This document shows positions 10,338 through 19,269 of a stretch of DNA of 64,000 nt, one piece after another. The notes beneath the pieces were generated by a model. The model did no database searches and had not been told where the DNA came from. It saw only the letters and a list, made by a program, of their open reading frames with translations. The translations under genes and the position numbers were made by a program. Source of the stretch: Thiomonas sp. FB-6. Lineage in GTDB: Bacteria > Pseudomonadota > Gammaproteobacteria > Burkholderiales > Burkholderiaceae_C. Location: contig NZ_KB898486.1 of assembly GCF_000377645.1 (NCBI RefSeq), positions 1 through 64,000 of the forward strand, read 5' to 3'. The number at the start of each line of letters is the position of its first letter. The first letter of the stretch is position 1.

Positions 10338-12716
10338 TCAGGGCCTGGCCGCGGGTGCCGCCGCCGGCGCCGGCACGGGGGCGGGGGCGGGCGCCGGGGC
10401 TGGCGGCTGCGCCGGGCCGAGGTCGGGCAGGATCGGGCCGGGCATCAACGGCAGCGCGAAGGAGGGGGGCAACTGCGCGCCGCGTTCGACGGACTGCATG
10501 CTGGTGTAGTCGCCTCGCGACAGGCCTTCGGCCTGGTCCGGCTTGCGCACGATCACCGGGCGCAGGAACACCATCAGGTCGGTTTTCACGGCCTGGTGCG
10601 ACTTGCCGCCGAACAGCAGGCCCAGCACCGGGATGTCGCCGAGGCCCGGCACCTTGCTGTCGTTGGCGCTGACCTGGTTCTGCATCAGGCCGCCCAGCAC
10701 GATGGTCTGGCCGTTGTTGACCAGCACCGTGGTCTGCAGCGAGCGGGTGTTGGTGATGAAGGTGCCCGCCTGCGCCTGCTGGGCGGTGGGCGCCACGACG
10801 GTCGAGTTCTCGGTGTACACGTCGAGCTTGAGCACGTTGCCCGCGGTGATCTGGGGCCGGATCTTCAGGATCAGGCCGACGTCCTGCCGGCTGTAGGTGG
10901 TGAAGGGATTGCTGACCGCGCTGGTGTTGCCGGTGCTCGTGTACGAGCCAGTGGCGAAGGGCAGGTTCTGGCCCACCACGATGCGTGCCGTCTCGTTGTC
11001 CAGGGTCATCAGGTTGGGCTGGGACAGGATGTTGGCGTCGACGTTGGACTGCAGGAAATTGGCCAGCAGGCCCAGGGTCGTGATCCCGGCGATGGAGTGC
11101 AGGATGCCGATGTTCAGCCCCTGCTCCGGAGCGACCGCGCCCGAGCTCAGCGCGGTTCCGCCGTTGCCGCTGGCGATCGCCGTCTGCAGCGCGATGATGT
11201 TGCTTCGGGAGGCGTTGGCTGCGTTGCTGTAGTTGGTGCCGCCGAACACCGCGTTGTTGCCGCTGCCGCTGCCGGCGGCGCTTTGCCACTGCACGCCCAG
11301 TTGCGCGAGCTTGTTGGCGCTGACCTCGACGATCAGGGCCTGCACGTAAACCTCCGCGCGCGCGACGTCGAGCTTGGCGATCACGGACTTGAGCTGGCGG
11401 TACACCGGCGGGGGCGCGTTGATGATCAGCGCGTTCATCGACACGTCGGCGTAGACCGAGCCGCCCTGGGGTAGCGCGACGGTCTGGTCGTCGGGGGTCG
11501 GCGTGAACTGCGGCTCGTTGCCCGAGCCGATCCCCGAGCCGCTGCCGCCGCTGCTGCCCTGGCCCAGGCCGCCCGACATGGAGCCGCCGTAGGAGGAACT
11601 GGTGGTTCCGGAGGATGCGCCCCCGGCCGCGCCGGTCAGGCTGCGGTTCGCCGCCTGCTGCAGGGAGCCGGCTCCCGTGGACCCGTCCGCGTTGTAGTTC
11701 GACAGCGCGCCTTGCAGCACCTTGGCCAGCGAGGCAGCCGAAGCGTTGTGCAGGTAGACCACGTGGATGTCGTCGCCGTCGTCGTCGGCGGGGCGGTCGA
11801 GCTTGTGGATCATCTGCTCGATCTGCATCAGCTGCACGCCGTTGCTGGCGCGCACGATCAGCGAATTGCTGCTGGTGTCGGGCAGCACCACGGCACGCAT
11901 GCCCGTGGAACTCGCGATGGCGCCGACGTTCTGCACCGGCGCGCGCACCGCCGCGCCGCGCGAGTTGTCCGAGGCGCCTTGCAGCGAGATCAGCTTGTCC
12001 AGCGTGGAGGCGAGTTCGGAGGCCACCGCGTAGCGCAGCGGCACCACGTCCACCTCGCTGCCGGTGGGGATGTCGAGGCCGGCGATGATGCGCGCCAGGC
12101 GCCGCAGGTTGTCCGCGTAGTCGGTGATCACCAGCGCGTTGCTGCCCGGGTCCACGTTGATGGTGTTGTTCGGCGAGATCAGCGGGCGCAGCACCGGCAG
12201 CAGGTTGCTGGCGGCCTGGTTGCGCAGCTCGAAGACCTGCGTGACCACCTGGTCGCCGCGTCCGGGAATGTGCGCGGACGTGTTGCCCACGCCCACCGGC
12301 GTGGTCTGCAGGCGCGCATCGGCCTCGGGCACCACCTTGAACACGCCCTCGTGCTCGACCACCGCGTAGCCGGCCAGGCGCAGCTGGGTGAGCAGGGCCA
12401 GGTAGACCTGCTGGGGCGGCACGGGGGTCTTGAATTGCAGCGAGATGCGGCCCTTCACGCGCGGATCCACGATGAAGTTGCGCCCGGTGGCGGCGGCCAC
12501 GGCCTGCACCGCGCTGGAGATCTCGGCGTTGACCAGGTCGATGGTCATGGGCGGCCGGGCGTCGGCCTGCTGCGCGTGGCGCTCGACCGTGCGCGGCGCA
12601 GCGCCGGCGGGGGCCAGCGGGGCCAGGCCCAGGGCCGTGCAAAGCAGCCATGCCGTGGCATCGCGGCCGCGGAGGAGCGCCGGACGAATCATCCTGGGAA
12701 TGAAGTTTGCGCTCAT
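10338..12716 (-). CDS. gspD: Type II secretion secretin GspD
   Basis: Outer-membrane secretin forming the exit channel. The chosen start is the ATG at 12714-12716 (MSANFIPRMIRPALL), giving 792 residues with AGGGGG upstream. A signal peptide ends near GAAP, followed by the N0 domain (IDLVNAEISSAVQAV), three N1-N3 repeats and the secretin core near residues 490-720, which contains VPGLGDIPVLGLLF. A Gly/Ser-rich insert near residues 350-390 is rich in SGGSGSG. The last 40 or so residues are a Pro/Ala repeat, probably a flexible or pilotin-facing tail. Confidence 0.95.
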   Translation of the reverse strand: MSANFIPRMIRPALLRGRDATAWLLCTALGLAPLAPAGAAPRTVERHAQQADARPPMTIDLVNAEISSAVQAVAAATGRNFIVDPRVKGRISLQFKTPVPPQQVYLALLTQLRLAGYAVVEHEGVFKVVPEADARLQTTPVGVGNTSAHIPGRGDQVVTQVFELRNQAASNLLPVLRPLISPNNTINVDPGSNALVITDYADNLRRLARIIAGLDIPTGSEVDVVPLRYAVASELASTLDKLISLQGASDNSRGAAVRAPVQNVGAIASSTGMRAVVLPDTSSNSLIVRASNGVQLMQIEQMIHKLDRPADDDGDDIHVVYLHNASAASLAKVLQGALSNYNADGSTGAGSLQQAANRSLTGAAGGASSGTTSSSYGGSMSGGLGQGSSGGSGSGIGSGNEPQFTPTPDDQTVALPQGGSVYADVSMNALIINAPPPVYRQLKSVIAKLDVARAEVYVQALIVEVSANKLAQLGVQWQSAAGSGSGNNAVFGGTNYSNAANASRSNIIALQTAIASGNGGTALSSGAVAPEQGLNIGILHSIAGITTLGLLANFLQSNVDANILSQPNLMTLDNETARIVVGQNLPFATGSYTSTGNTSAVSNPFTTYSRQDVGLILKIRPQITAGNVLKLDVYTENSTVVAPTAQQAQAGTFITNTRSLQTTVLVNNGQTIVLGGLMQNQVSANDSKVPGLGDIPVLGLLFGGKSHQAVKTDLMVFLRPVIVRKPDQAEGLSRGDYTSMQSVERGAQLPPSFALPLMPGPILPDLGPAQPPAPAPAPAPVPAPAAAPAARP

Positions 12717-12751
12717 GGAAATGGGTCCCCCTGGTTCACCGCTCAATGCGT

Positions 12752-13534
12752 TCACAATCCGATGCGTACATGGTCGCCCTCGCGCCGGCCCAGCAGGCCG
12801 AGCAGCGTGGCCAGCGCCTGCTCCCGGCCCGGCGCCGCGCGCGCGGTTCCCGAAAACTGCATGCGCTGGCCGTTCCAGACACCGTCGCCGGCGAGGATCA
12901 GCGAGCCTGACAGCGTGCTCAAGGCCACGCCGGCGGTGCCGCCGCGGCCGTCGACCTCGACGCGGTAGCTGCCCAGCGGCGACAGCGTGCTCAGGCGCGA
13001 GCTCATGTCCATCGCATCCGCGCGCAGCCGGCCCTGCAGATCCAGGCGCCCGGCCGCCGAGCGCAGGCGCAGCTGCTGCAGGCGCAGGTGCACGAGGCCT
13101 TGCGGGGCGAGCGTGTTCCACGGAGTTCCCAGGCCCTCCAGCAAGGAGGCGGGGAAGGCGGCCAGCCACGGGCCGCCCTGCTGCTCCAGGCTCCAGCCGC
13201 CGAAGCCCGGCTCCAGCCGCGCGCGCAAGGCATCCGCGGCCAGCGGCGGCCAGCTCAGGCGCAGGTCGACCGCTCCCGCCCACAGCCGGCCGAAGCCGAG
13301 CTTCCAGGACAGCAGGCCGGGCAGGGTGCTGGCATCGCGCCCCTGTGGCCCGGCGCTCAGCACCACCAGTGCCCGGCCGTCGTGCCAGGAGCCCTGGGCA
13401 TTGCTGAGCAGCACGTGGCGCCCCGAGGCGCGCGCCACGGCGGAGGCCACCCAGCTCGCCGGGGCGTGGGCGAGCAGCGCCCAGACGCAGCCCAGCAGCA
13501 CTGCCGCGGCATAGGGCCAGCGCCGGGATGTCAT
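12752..13534 (-). CDS. gspN: Type II secretion protein GspN
   Basis: A 260-residue T2SSN-family protein. The start is the ATG at 13532-13534 (MTSRRWPYAAAVLLGCV), giving one N-terminal membrane helix. The rest is a beta-rich periplasmic domain with SWKLGFGRLWAGAVDLRL and a C-terminal SGTARAAPGREQALATLLGLLG, where NGQRMQFSG is a family hallmark. GspN is accessory and its function is unclear. It begins 4 bases after the gspM stop and ends 35 bases before gspD. Confidence 0.85.
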   Translation of the reverse strand: MTSRRWPYAAAVLLGCVWALLAHAPASWVASAVARASGRHVLLSNAQGSWHDGRALVVLSAGPQGRDASTLPGLLSWKLGFGRLWAGAVDLRLSWPPLAADALRARLEPGFGGWSLEQQGGPWLAAFPASLLEGLGTPWNTLAPQGLVHLRLQQLRLRSAAGRLDLQGRLRADAMDMSSRLSTLSPLGSYRVEVDGRGGTAGVALSTLSGSLILAGDGVWNGQRMQFSGTARAAPGREQALATLLGLLGRREGDHVRIGL

Positions 13535-13538
13535 GGCT

Positions 13539-14126
13539 CTAGCCTCCCTGGGCGCCGGCCGGCGCCTGTTCGGGAGCATCCTGCGCCGCATCGCCGGACT
13601 GCACCTGTTGCGCGAGCAGTTCGAGGCTGCCCGACAGGCTGCTGCCGCCGGCATCGAGCTTGAGCCGGGCCGATGCGACCCGGGCGGCCCATTGCTGGCG
13701 GGCGGTGCGCGCGAACTCGGCCAGTTCGCTGGCCGGAAGGTGCTGCAGCTGCAGGCTCACGCTGCCCGGCAAGGACGCGGCCTGGGCCTGCGCTCCGTGC
13801 GCGCGCAGCCAGCGCGTGGCTGCGGCGCCGAGATCGCCCTCCTGCGCGCGAACCGCTGGCTGCGCGGCCAGGCGCGAGAGTTCCTCGGCCTGGCTGCGCG
13901 CCAGCGCGAGCTGCGCCTGCAAGTGGGCGATGCGTTGCGGCGCCTGGGCCTCGGTGCGCAGCGCCGGGCGCAGCAGCACCAGCCAGGCCAGCGCCAGCGC
14001 CACGAGGCCGGCGGCGGCCAGCACGAGGCGGCGCTCGCGCAGGGACATCGTGCGCCAGCGCAGCAGCAGGCTGGCGTTCAGCGTGGCAAGCGGTGCGGGC
14101 GCGCCGCGACGGGGGGACAGGGCCAT
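13539..14126 (-). CDS. gspM: Type II secretion protein GspM
   Basis: A 195-residue bitopic inner-membrane protein of the assembly platform. A cytoplasmic N-terminus with WRTMSLRERRLV precedes a single membrane helix near residues 37-54 and a periplasmic coiled coil, followed by a ferredoxin-like domain. GspM stabilises GspL and helps bring GspE to the membrane. It lies 19 bases after gspL. Identification rests mainly on topology and position, because GspM sequences diverge strongly. Confidence 0.8.
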   Translation of the reverse strand: MALSPRRGAPAPLATLNASLLLRWRTMSLRERRLVLAAAGLVALALAWLVLLRPALRTEAQAPQRIAHLQAQLALARSQAEELSRLAAQPAVRAQEGDLGAAATRWLRAHGAQAQAASLPGSVSLQLQHLPASELAEFARTARQQWAARVASARLKLDAGGSSLSGSLELLAQQVQSGDAAQDAPEQAPAGAQGG

Positions 14127-14145
14127 GGCCGGGGTCGCCTGGGAG

Positions 14146-15309
14146 TCAGTCGGATGCGGTGACGACCAGCGAAGCGCCGTCGACCTTGCAATCGAGGCCC
14201 TGCTCCTGGCAGCGCCGCGACGCGGCGGCGGCCTGCCCGGAGGGCAGGCGCAGGCTCAGGCTGCCGGGGCTGAAGTCCAGCGCCAGCGGACGCGTGCCCG
14301 CGAGCAACTGCGCGGCGCGGCCCATCAGCACCTCCAGGCCGTCGCTGGTCGCCGCGCCGCTGCGCAGGCGCGCCTGGTCCAGGGCGCGGCGCATCTGCAC
14401 CCCCGGGTCGAGCACGGCAGGCGCTCCCGGCAGCGCCTGTGCCACGGTGGTCTGCAGGCGCGACTCCAAGGTCGTCTGCTGCCGGCGAAGCTGCGCGGCG
14501 TGCAGGTTCAGCCCGATGAGTTCGAGTGCCGCCAGCGTGCCGGCGAGCCAGGCCACGCGGCGCCACGCCGGCGTGGCCGCCTGCTCGCGCAGCAGGTTCC
14601 ACAGGCGCTGCGCGGCGGCGCGCGGTGCGAGGTCGAACTGGCGCAGATCCCATGCCGAGTCGGCCGCCCGCGCCAGCCAGCGCGCGTGGTCGCAGGGCTG
14701 CTGGGCGACGGCCTCGCCGAACCAGCGCGTGGCCAGGCCTTCCAGGCCCGGCTCCACCAGGATGCCCAGCGGAAGCTGGGGGCAGGCCGCGGCGGCCTCC
14801 TCGCGCGCGAGGTGCAGCCAGCCTGCCTCGCCGGCGGCATCGCGCCACAACAGGCGCACGCGGGATTCGTCCAGCTGCTGCAGGCAGGCCCAGCCCGGAT
14901 CCAGCAGCGCGGGCTCGGGCACGACCCGGCCGACCTCGCAGCCGGCCTGTTCCAGGCGTTGCAGGGATTGGCGCAGGGCTTCACGTTCGCAGCAGGCGGC
15001 CCAGCGCAGGCTGCCGTCCGGCTCGCGCGGCGCGGCCGCCAGGTGCTGCAGCGTGACGTCGCCGAGCAGGCGGTCCTCGAGCGCGCCGGCCAGCGCCGCC
15101 TGCAGGCGCGCCGCCGGCATCGCCGGCAACTGCAGGCCCAGCAACGTGAGCTGTTCGGCCGGCCACACGCCGACCGCGAGGCCGGCCTTGGGCAACAGAG
15201 CCGGCTGCGCCTCGCCATGTTCGCCCGCGGACCCGGAGGCGTCGACGCGCACGTAGGGCACGGCGCCGGCACGGTTGCCGACGGGAAGGCGGAGCACGAG
15301 GCGGATCAT
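14146..15309 (-). CDS. gspL: Type II secretion protein GspL
   Basis: Bitopic platform protein that recruits GspE through its cytoplasmic actin-like domain. The ATG at 15307-15309 gives 387 residues; an upstream TTG in the same frame is less likely. Residues 1-240 form the cytoplasmic domain. A membrane helix follows near 260-280 (WLAGTLAALELIGL), then a periplasmic ferredoxin-like domain. It heads the L-M-N-D-E-F-C block and is separated from gspK by a 155-base gap holding tandem 11-bp repeats, so it may have its own promoter. Confidence 0.85.
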   Translation of the reverse strand: MIRLVLRLPVGNRAGAVPYVRVDASGSAGEHGEAQPALLPKAGLAVGVWPAEQLTLLGLQLPAMPAARLQAALAGALEDRLLGDVTLQHLAAAPREPDGSLRWAACCEREALRQSLQRLEQAGCEVGRVVPEPALLDPGWACLQQLDESRVRLLWRDAAGEAGWLHLAREEAAAACPQLPLGILVEPGLEGLATRWFGEAVAQQPCDHARWLARAADSAWDLRQFDLAPRAAAQRLWNLLREQAATPAWRRVAWLAGTLAALELIGLNLHAAQLRRQQTTLESRLQTTVAQALPGAPAVLDPGVQMRRALDQARLRSGAATSDGLEVLMGRAAQLLAGTRPLALDFSPGSLSLRLPSGQAAAASRRCQEQGLDCKVDGASLVVTASD

Positions 15310-15392
15310 GCGCGAGGATTGTAAGGAGCGCCCCAGGGGTATCCGCAGCTTTCCCAAGCGCGGGCAGGGGATTGACGCAACAAAAGCTGAGC

Positions 15393-15414
15393 CTTCATGA
15401 AATCTTCATGAAAT
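15393..15414. repeat. Two exact tandem 11-bp repeats (Pho-box-like)
   Basis: The sequence CTTCATGAAAT occurs twice in direct succession (15393-15403 and 15404-15414) in the AT-richer gap between gspK and gspL. The inner TTCATGAA is itself palindromic, so the repeat reads similarly on both strands. An 11-bp tandem periodicity with a TCAT core is the signature of PhoB boxes, though the usual CTG start of the half-site is missing. Confidence 0.5.
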
Positions 15415-15464
15415 TCGTCTGGGCGAGCAGGGTTCCGGAGCATGATGGGGGGTTCAAGGGCCGT

Positions 15465-16406
15465 TCAGGAGCGCGGATCGGCCAGCCACGGCGCGACCCG
15501 CTGCATGCGCAGCACCATGCTCAGTGTGCCCACGCGCTGGATCAGCGCGCGTTCGGCATATTCAAAGTCCCCGATGCGCACGCGGGCGATGGCGTCGAAA
15601 TAGCTGCTGGTCATCGCCACCAGCGCGTAGTTGACCCCGCCGGGCAGCGCGTCCGGGCCCAGCGCGGCCTTCATCGCGTTGTAGTCGGCGAAATGGCCGT
15701 GGCTGCGCGCCTCGACCAGGCGGGCGGCCTGCTCGTTGCCGATGTCGAGCACCGCCGCGAGCAGCGGGGCGCTGGCGGTATTGGCGTTGACCGGCGTGGT
15801 GGTGGGCAGCACCGTCACGTAGGGAGCCAGGCGCGGCAGCGCGGCGGCGACGCCCGGCGACACCCGGGCCAGGTCCTGCAGTTCGCGGATGGGCAGTGCG
15901 CCCGAGCTCGGAATCTGGGACTGGGCCATCGCCTGCGCGATCTGCAGGGCCAGCGCCGGCGACAGCCCGAGTCCGGAGCACAGACGCTGCAGGGTCTCGA
16001 CCGCGCTGGGCCAGGGTTTGCCGAACTGCACCAGGTCGTTCAGGTTGAAGCGGCTTTGCGCGTCCTCGATGCGGCCCTCCAGCCATACGCGCCCCAGCGA
16101 GCTGCCTTGGCCGGCGGCCAGGAAGCTGCCCAGATCGGCCTCCGCCAGCGGCACGGCCCAGGGCTGGTCCAACGCCACCACCGGCGAGTTGCGCGCCGCT
16201 TCGTTGAGAATCAGGCGCGCCCAGTCCACCGCGCCGCGCAGCAGCCAGCGCGCCTGCTCGCTTTCGCGCGCGGCCTGCTCGCGCTGGATCGCGCCCCATT
16301 CGCGCCACAGCATGCCCGAGACCATCACGGCGCTGAGCGCGGCCAGCAGCAGCGCGGTGATCAGCGCGGCGCCGCGCTGGCGGGCCGGTCGGCGGGGCCG
16401 GTTCAT
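15465..16406 (-). CDS. gspK: Type II secretion minor pseudopilin GspK
   Basis: The 313-residue product is the large, tip-located minor pseudopilin. It begins MNRPRRPARQRGAALITALLLAALSAVMV, a prepilin signal lacking the conserved Glu5, as is normal for GspK. The rest is the alpha-helical T2SSK domain with FNLNDLV and VNANTAS motifs. Its ATG overlaps the gspJ stop (ATGA). It closes the G-H-I-J-K block. Confidence 0.93.
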   Translation of the reverse strand: MNRPRRPARQRGAALITALLLAALSAVMVSGMLWREWGAIQREQAARESEQARWLLRGAVDWARLILNEAARNSPVVALDQPWAVPLAEADLGSFLAAGQGSSLGRVWLEGRIEDAQSRFNLNDLVQFGKPWPSAVETLQRLCSGLGLSPALALQIAQAMAQSQIPSSGALPIRELQDLARVSPGVAAALPRLAPYVTVLPTTTPVNANTASAPLLAAVLDIGNEQAARLVEARSHGHFADYNAMKAALGPDALPGGVNYALVAMTSSYFDAIARVRIGDFEYAERALIQRVGTLSMVLRMQRVAPWLADPRS

Positions 16407-17122
16407 CCCCGGTTCTCCAGCAGGAATTCACGTTCGATCACGCCCCGCAGCTGCGGCGCCGCCAGGTCCAGGCCCAGGCGCAGCCCGCCGGGGGTGCGCA
16501 GTAGCGCCTGCAGCGGATTGCTGGCGCCGCTGTCGCCGTCGGCCGCGGTGTAGGGATTGACCCAGGCCCCCGACTGGCCCTGCAAGCCGTTGCCGGCGTA
16601 GCGGTACACCAGCACGTGCATCGCCCGCACGTCGTCGAGCAGCGTGACGGCGCCGCCGCTGGGCTCGCGCATGGCCTGCACCAGTCCGGCGCGCGCCAGC
16701 TGCGGCGGGCTCGCCCAGCGCAGCAGGCGCCCGTCGCGCAGGCCCCAGCGCACGACCATCAGCGCGGCCGACAGCGGCGACGGCGCCTGCGGCGATGCGC
16801 GCAGGTCCGATCCCAGCGCCACGCCCACGCGGCGCACGATCAACAGGTCGCCGTTGCCGGCCAGGCTGACCGCGGGCAGCGACGGGCCGCCGTCGCTGGC
16901 CTGTGCCAGGTCGTCGTTCATCTGCTGCAGGCTCAGCTGCAGCTGGGTGCCGGCGCGCATGCGCTGGTCGGCGTCGTCGCGGGAGCGCGCGACGCTGTCG
17001 AGCCCGCGCCAGCCCAGTCCGGCGACGATGGCCATGATGAAGGCGGCCACCAGCATTTCCAGCAGCGTGAAGCCGCGTTGGCGTCCGGCGCGCGCGCGCC
17101 GCGGGCTCGTGGGGGCTCGCAT
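16403..17122 (-). CDS. gspJ: Type II secretion minor pseudopilin GspJ
   Basis: A 239-residue minor pseudopilin. The start is the ATG at 17120-17122 (MRAPTSPRRARAGRQRG). The prepilin peptidase site RG/FTLLEMLVA is followed by the N-terminal helix and a T2SSJ domain. The start overlaps the gspI stop by one base (TGATG) and the end overlaps gspK by four bases, indicating tight translational coupling. Confidence 0.93.
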   Translation of the reverse strand: MRAPTSPRRARAGRQRGFTLLEMLVAAFIMAIVAGLGWRGLDSVARSRDDADQRMRAGTQLQLSLQQMNDDLAQASDGGPSLPAVSLAGNGDLLIVRRVGVALGSDLRASPQAPSPLSAALMVVRWGLRDGRLLRWASPPQLARAGLVQAMREPSGGAVTLLDDVRAMHVLVYRYAGNGLQGQSGAWVNPYTAADGDSGASNPLQALLRTPGGLRLGLDLAAPQLRGVIEREFLLENRG

Positions 17123-17532
17123 CAGGGATTCCACAGGATGGCCACCAGCTTCCACGCGGCCCAGCCCGAGGCGTCGATCACGCTGAGGTCGACGCGCCGG
17201 AAATTCGGGTTGGGCGTGGGCCGCACGTCGGCGCGCACGGTGAAGGAACGGTCCGCCTGGGTGCAGGCCTGCACGTGCACGCCGGTGCCCACGAAACTCT
17301 GGCGCAGGCGCTGCTCCACCAGGTAGTTCTGGGCGCACTGCTGGGCCAGCACCGACTCCCGGTAGCGTTCGGCATCGTCCTGCAACCCGCCGCCGGCGCG
17401 CAGCGCGGCCAGCAGTGCCAGCGAAACCACCACCAGGGCCACCAGTACTTCCAGCAGCGTGAAACCCGCGCCTGCGCGCAGCGGCGGGCCTGCGGGCGGG
17501 GTGGGGGGAGGGGACGGCGGGGGGGCGGTCAC
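17122..17532 (-). CDS. gspI: Type II secretion minor pseudopilin GspI
   Basis: The 136-residue product has a Pro-rich leader (PPPSPPPTPPAG) and the pseudopilin motif GAG/FTLLEVLVALVVVS, then a small T2SSI domain with two Cys residues (QQCAQN and QACTQ) that could pair. It lies 11 bases after gspH and overlaps gspJ. Confidence 0.92.
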   Translation of the reverse strand: MTAPPPSPPPTPPAGPPLRAGAGFTLLEVLVALVVVSLALLAALRAGGGLQDDAERYRESVLAQQCAQNYLVEQRLRQSFVGTGVHVQACTQADRSFTVRADVRPTPNPNFRRVDLSVIDASGWAAWKLVAILWNP

Positions 17533-17543
17533 GGTGGCGGTGC

Positions 17544-18125
17544 TCAGCGCTGTTCGCGGACCTCGAAGGCCTGCGCGCCGTCGCTGCTCACGCTCAGGCG
17601 CAGGCTGCCGGTATCCAGCTCCACGCGCATGGGCTGCGACACCGGCTCGGCCCCGAACACCAGCCAGCCCGGCGCCGCGCCCAGCGCGCCCCCGCCGCCC
17701 AGCACGCGCACGCGCACGTGACCCGCGTACCAGATGGAGCCGGGCATGCGCGGGATGGCGCCTGCCGGGGGCGCCGCATCCAGCCAGCCCCAGGCGCGCG
17801 GACCCAGCGGGGCCTGGCCCAGCGGCACCCAGCCGCGGGCCGACGGCCGCAGGAATTCGTAGCCCTTGGGGCCCGCTGCCCAGGCCACCGGCATGGACAG
17901 CGCCGCGGCCTGCTCCCGTGCGGTGTCGAACAGCGCGGCCAGGCGCTGCGCCTCGGTGCGCGCCAGTTCGTCGTTGCCCCCGGGCAGCGCCAGCACGGCC
18001 AGGGACGTCAGCAGGGCCATGATGAACACCGCCGCCAGGATTTCCAGCAGCGTGAAGCCCCCGCAGGCGCGCGCGGCGCGGCGGCGCGGGCTACTGCCAG
18101 CTGCCGATGTCGGCATTCGAGCCAT
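17544..18125 (-). CDS. gspH: Type II secretion minor pseudopilin GspH
   Basis: A 193-residue minor pseudopilin with the cleavage site [18 protein letters not shown] and a GspH-type C-terminal domain. The first ATG (18123-18125) lies 35 bases inside the end of gspG in another frame; an ATG three codons later would shorten the overlap only slightly. Confidence 0.9.
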   Translation of the reverse strand: MARMPTSAAGSSPRRRAARACGGFTLLEILAAVFIMALLTSLAVLALPGGNDELARTEAQRLAALFDTAREQAAALSMPVAWAAGPKGYEFLRPSARGWVPLGQAPLGPRAWGWLDAAPPAGAIPRMPGSIWYAGHVRVRVLGGGGALGAAPGWLVFGAEPVSQPMRVELDTGSLRLSVSSDGAQAFEVREQR

Positions 18126-18546
18126 CGCCGCCCGGTTTGCCGTCGGCCCCGTAGCTGAAGACGTCGACCGGACCCTTCACGCCGGGGTTCAGGTATTCGT
18201 AGGGCCGTCCCCAGGGGTCGTTCGGGAGTTTTTCCAGGTAGGGCTTCCAGTTGCCCGGGATGGGGGGCGTCGAGGGCTTGGCCACCAGCGCCGGCAGGCC
18301 CTGTTCCTGCGAGGGGTAGAAGCCGTTGTCCAGCTTATAGAGCTTTAACGCCTGCATGATGGTGCCGATATCGGTTTTTGCCGCGGTGACCCGGGCTTCG
18401 TCGGTCCGACCGATGATGTTGGGCACGATCAGGGCGGCCAGCACGCCCATGATGACCAGCACGACCATCAATTCGATGAGCGTGAAACCGCGTGCGCGGC
18501 AGGGCTTGTTCGAGGGAAAGGGCGCGGCTTGCATGCTCTGGCTCAT
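18091..18546 (-). CDS. gspG: Type II secretion major pseudopilin GspG
   Basis: The 151-residue product is the major pseudopilin. After a 20-residue leader ([20 protein letters not shown]), the cleavage motif [10 protein letters not shown] and the transmembrane helix follow. The globular domain carries [14 protein letters not shown], the conserved region associated with calcium binding, and ends SNADIGSWQ. The start is the ATG at 18544-18546; a second in-frame ATG four codons on would also work, and neither has a clear Shine-Dalgarno. It diverges from a gspC gene across a 72-base gap. Confidence 0.94.
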   Translation of the reverse strand: MSQSMQAAPFPSNKPCRARGFTLIELMVVLVIMGVLAALIVPNIIGRTDEARVTAAKTDIGTIMQALKLYKLDNGFYPSQEQGLPALVAKPSTPPIPGNWKPYLEKLPNDPWGRPYEYLNPGVKGPVDVFSYGADGKPGGDGSNADIGSWQ

Positions 18547-18618
18547 GGAGAAGGGAACTTCGTGCCAGGCGCGCCGGAAACCGGTGCAGCACATGGTCGA
18601 GCCCATAATACGAGGCCC

Positions 18619-19233
18619 ATGCGACTCTTCTCCCATCACCCCAGGCGGGTCATTGACCTGGCGCGTACCCGCCCCGACGGCGGCGCTTTCGGCCGCCGCT
18701 CCAGCCGGCTGGCCGGGCTGTTGTCGCTGCTGCTGGCCTTCGCCTGCGCGGAGCTGGGAACGCAGTACCTGCTGCGCCTGCTGGCCCGGCCGCTGGAACT
18801 GCCCGCGCATGCGCTGGCGGGTGGCGCGGGTCGCGTGGGGGCGCTGGCCGAGCAGGCTCCCCGGCTCTACGGTGCGGCGCCGCAGCAGGCGCCGGCGCCC
18901 CGGCGTTTTCGCCTGTTCGGAGTGATCGGCGGAGGCGAGCACGCCGGCGCGGCCCTGATCGGCGTGGACGGCCGGCCCGCGGCCGTCTACCCGGTGGGCT
19001 CGGAGATCGAGCCGGGCGTGCGCCTGGTGTCGACCGCCTTCGGGCGCGTGCAGATCGAGCGCCAGGGGCGGCGCAGCGAACTCGAGAGCGAGCCGCCGCG
19101 CGACGTGGCGCCCACTTTCGCGCCGCCGGGCCCGGGCGCCGCGATCCTGGCGCCCGGCATGCCGCAGCGCCCCTTGTTCGAGGCACAGCCATCGCCTGAG
19201 GGCGAGCCGGCGCAGCAGACCCCCCGGCCTTGA
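18619..19233 (+). CDS. gspC: Type II secretion protein GspC-like (first copy)
   Basis: A 204-residue bitopic protein encoded divergently from gspG. It has one membrane helix near residues 32-50 and the GspC homology region with [17 protein letters not shown] and [11 protein letters not shown]. There is no PDZ domain. The start is the ATG at 18619-18621 with CGAGG just upstream. The core closely resembles that of the second GspC at the far end of the cluster, so the two are paralogues. Divergent placement suggests separate expression from the main operon. Confidence 0.82.
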   Translation: MRLFSHHPRRVIDLARTRPDGGAFGRRSSRLAGLLSLLLAFACAELGTQYLLRLLARPLELPAHALAGGAGRVGALAEQAPRLYGAAPQQAPAPRRFRLFGVIGGGEHAGAALIGVDGRPAAVYPVGSEIEPGVRLVSTAFGRVQIERQGRRSELESEPPRDVAPTFAPPGPGAAILAPGMPQRPLFEAQPSPEGEPAQQTPRP

Positions 19234-19269
19234 AGGCGGCGCGCCCGCGCGGCCCGGCCCTGGGGGCGT

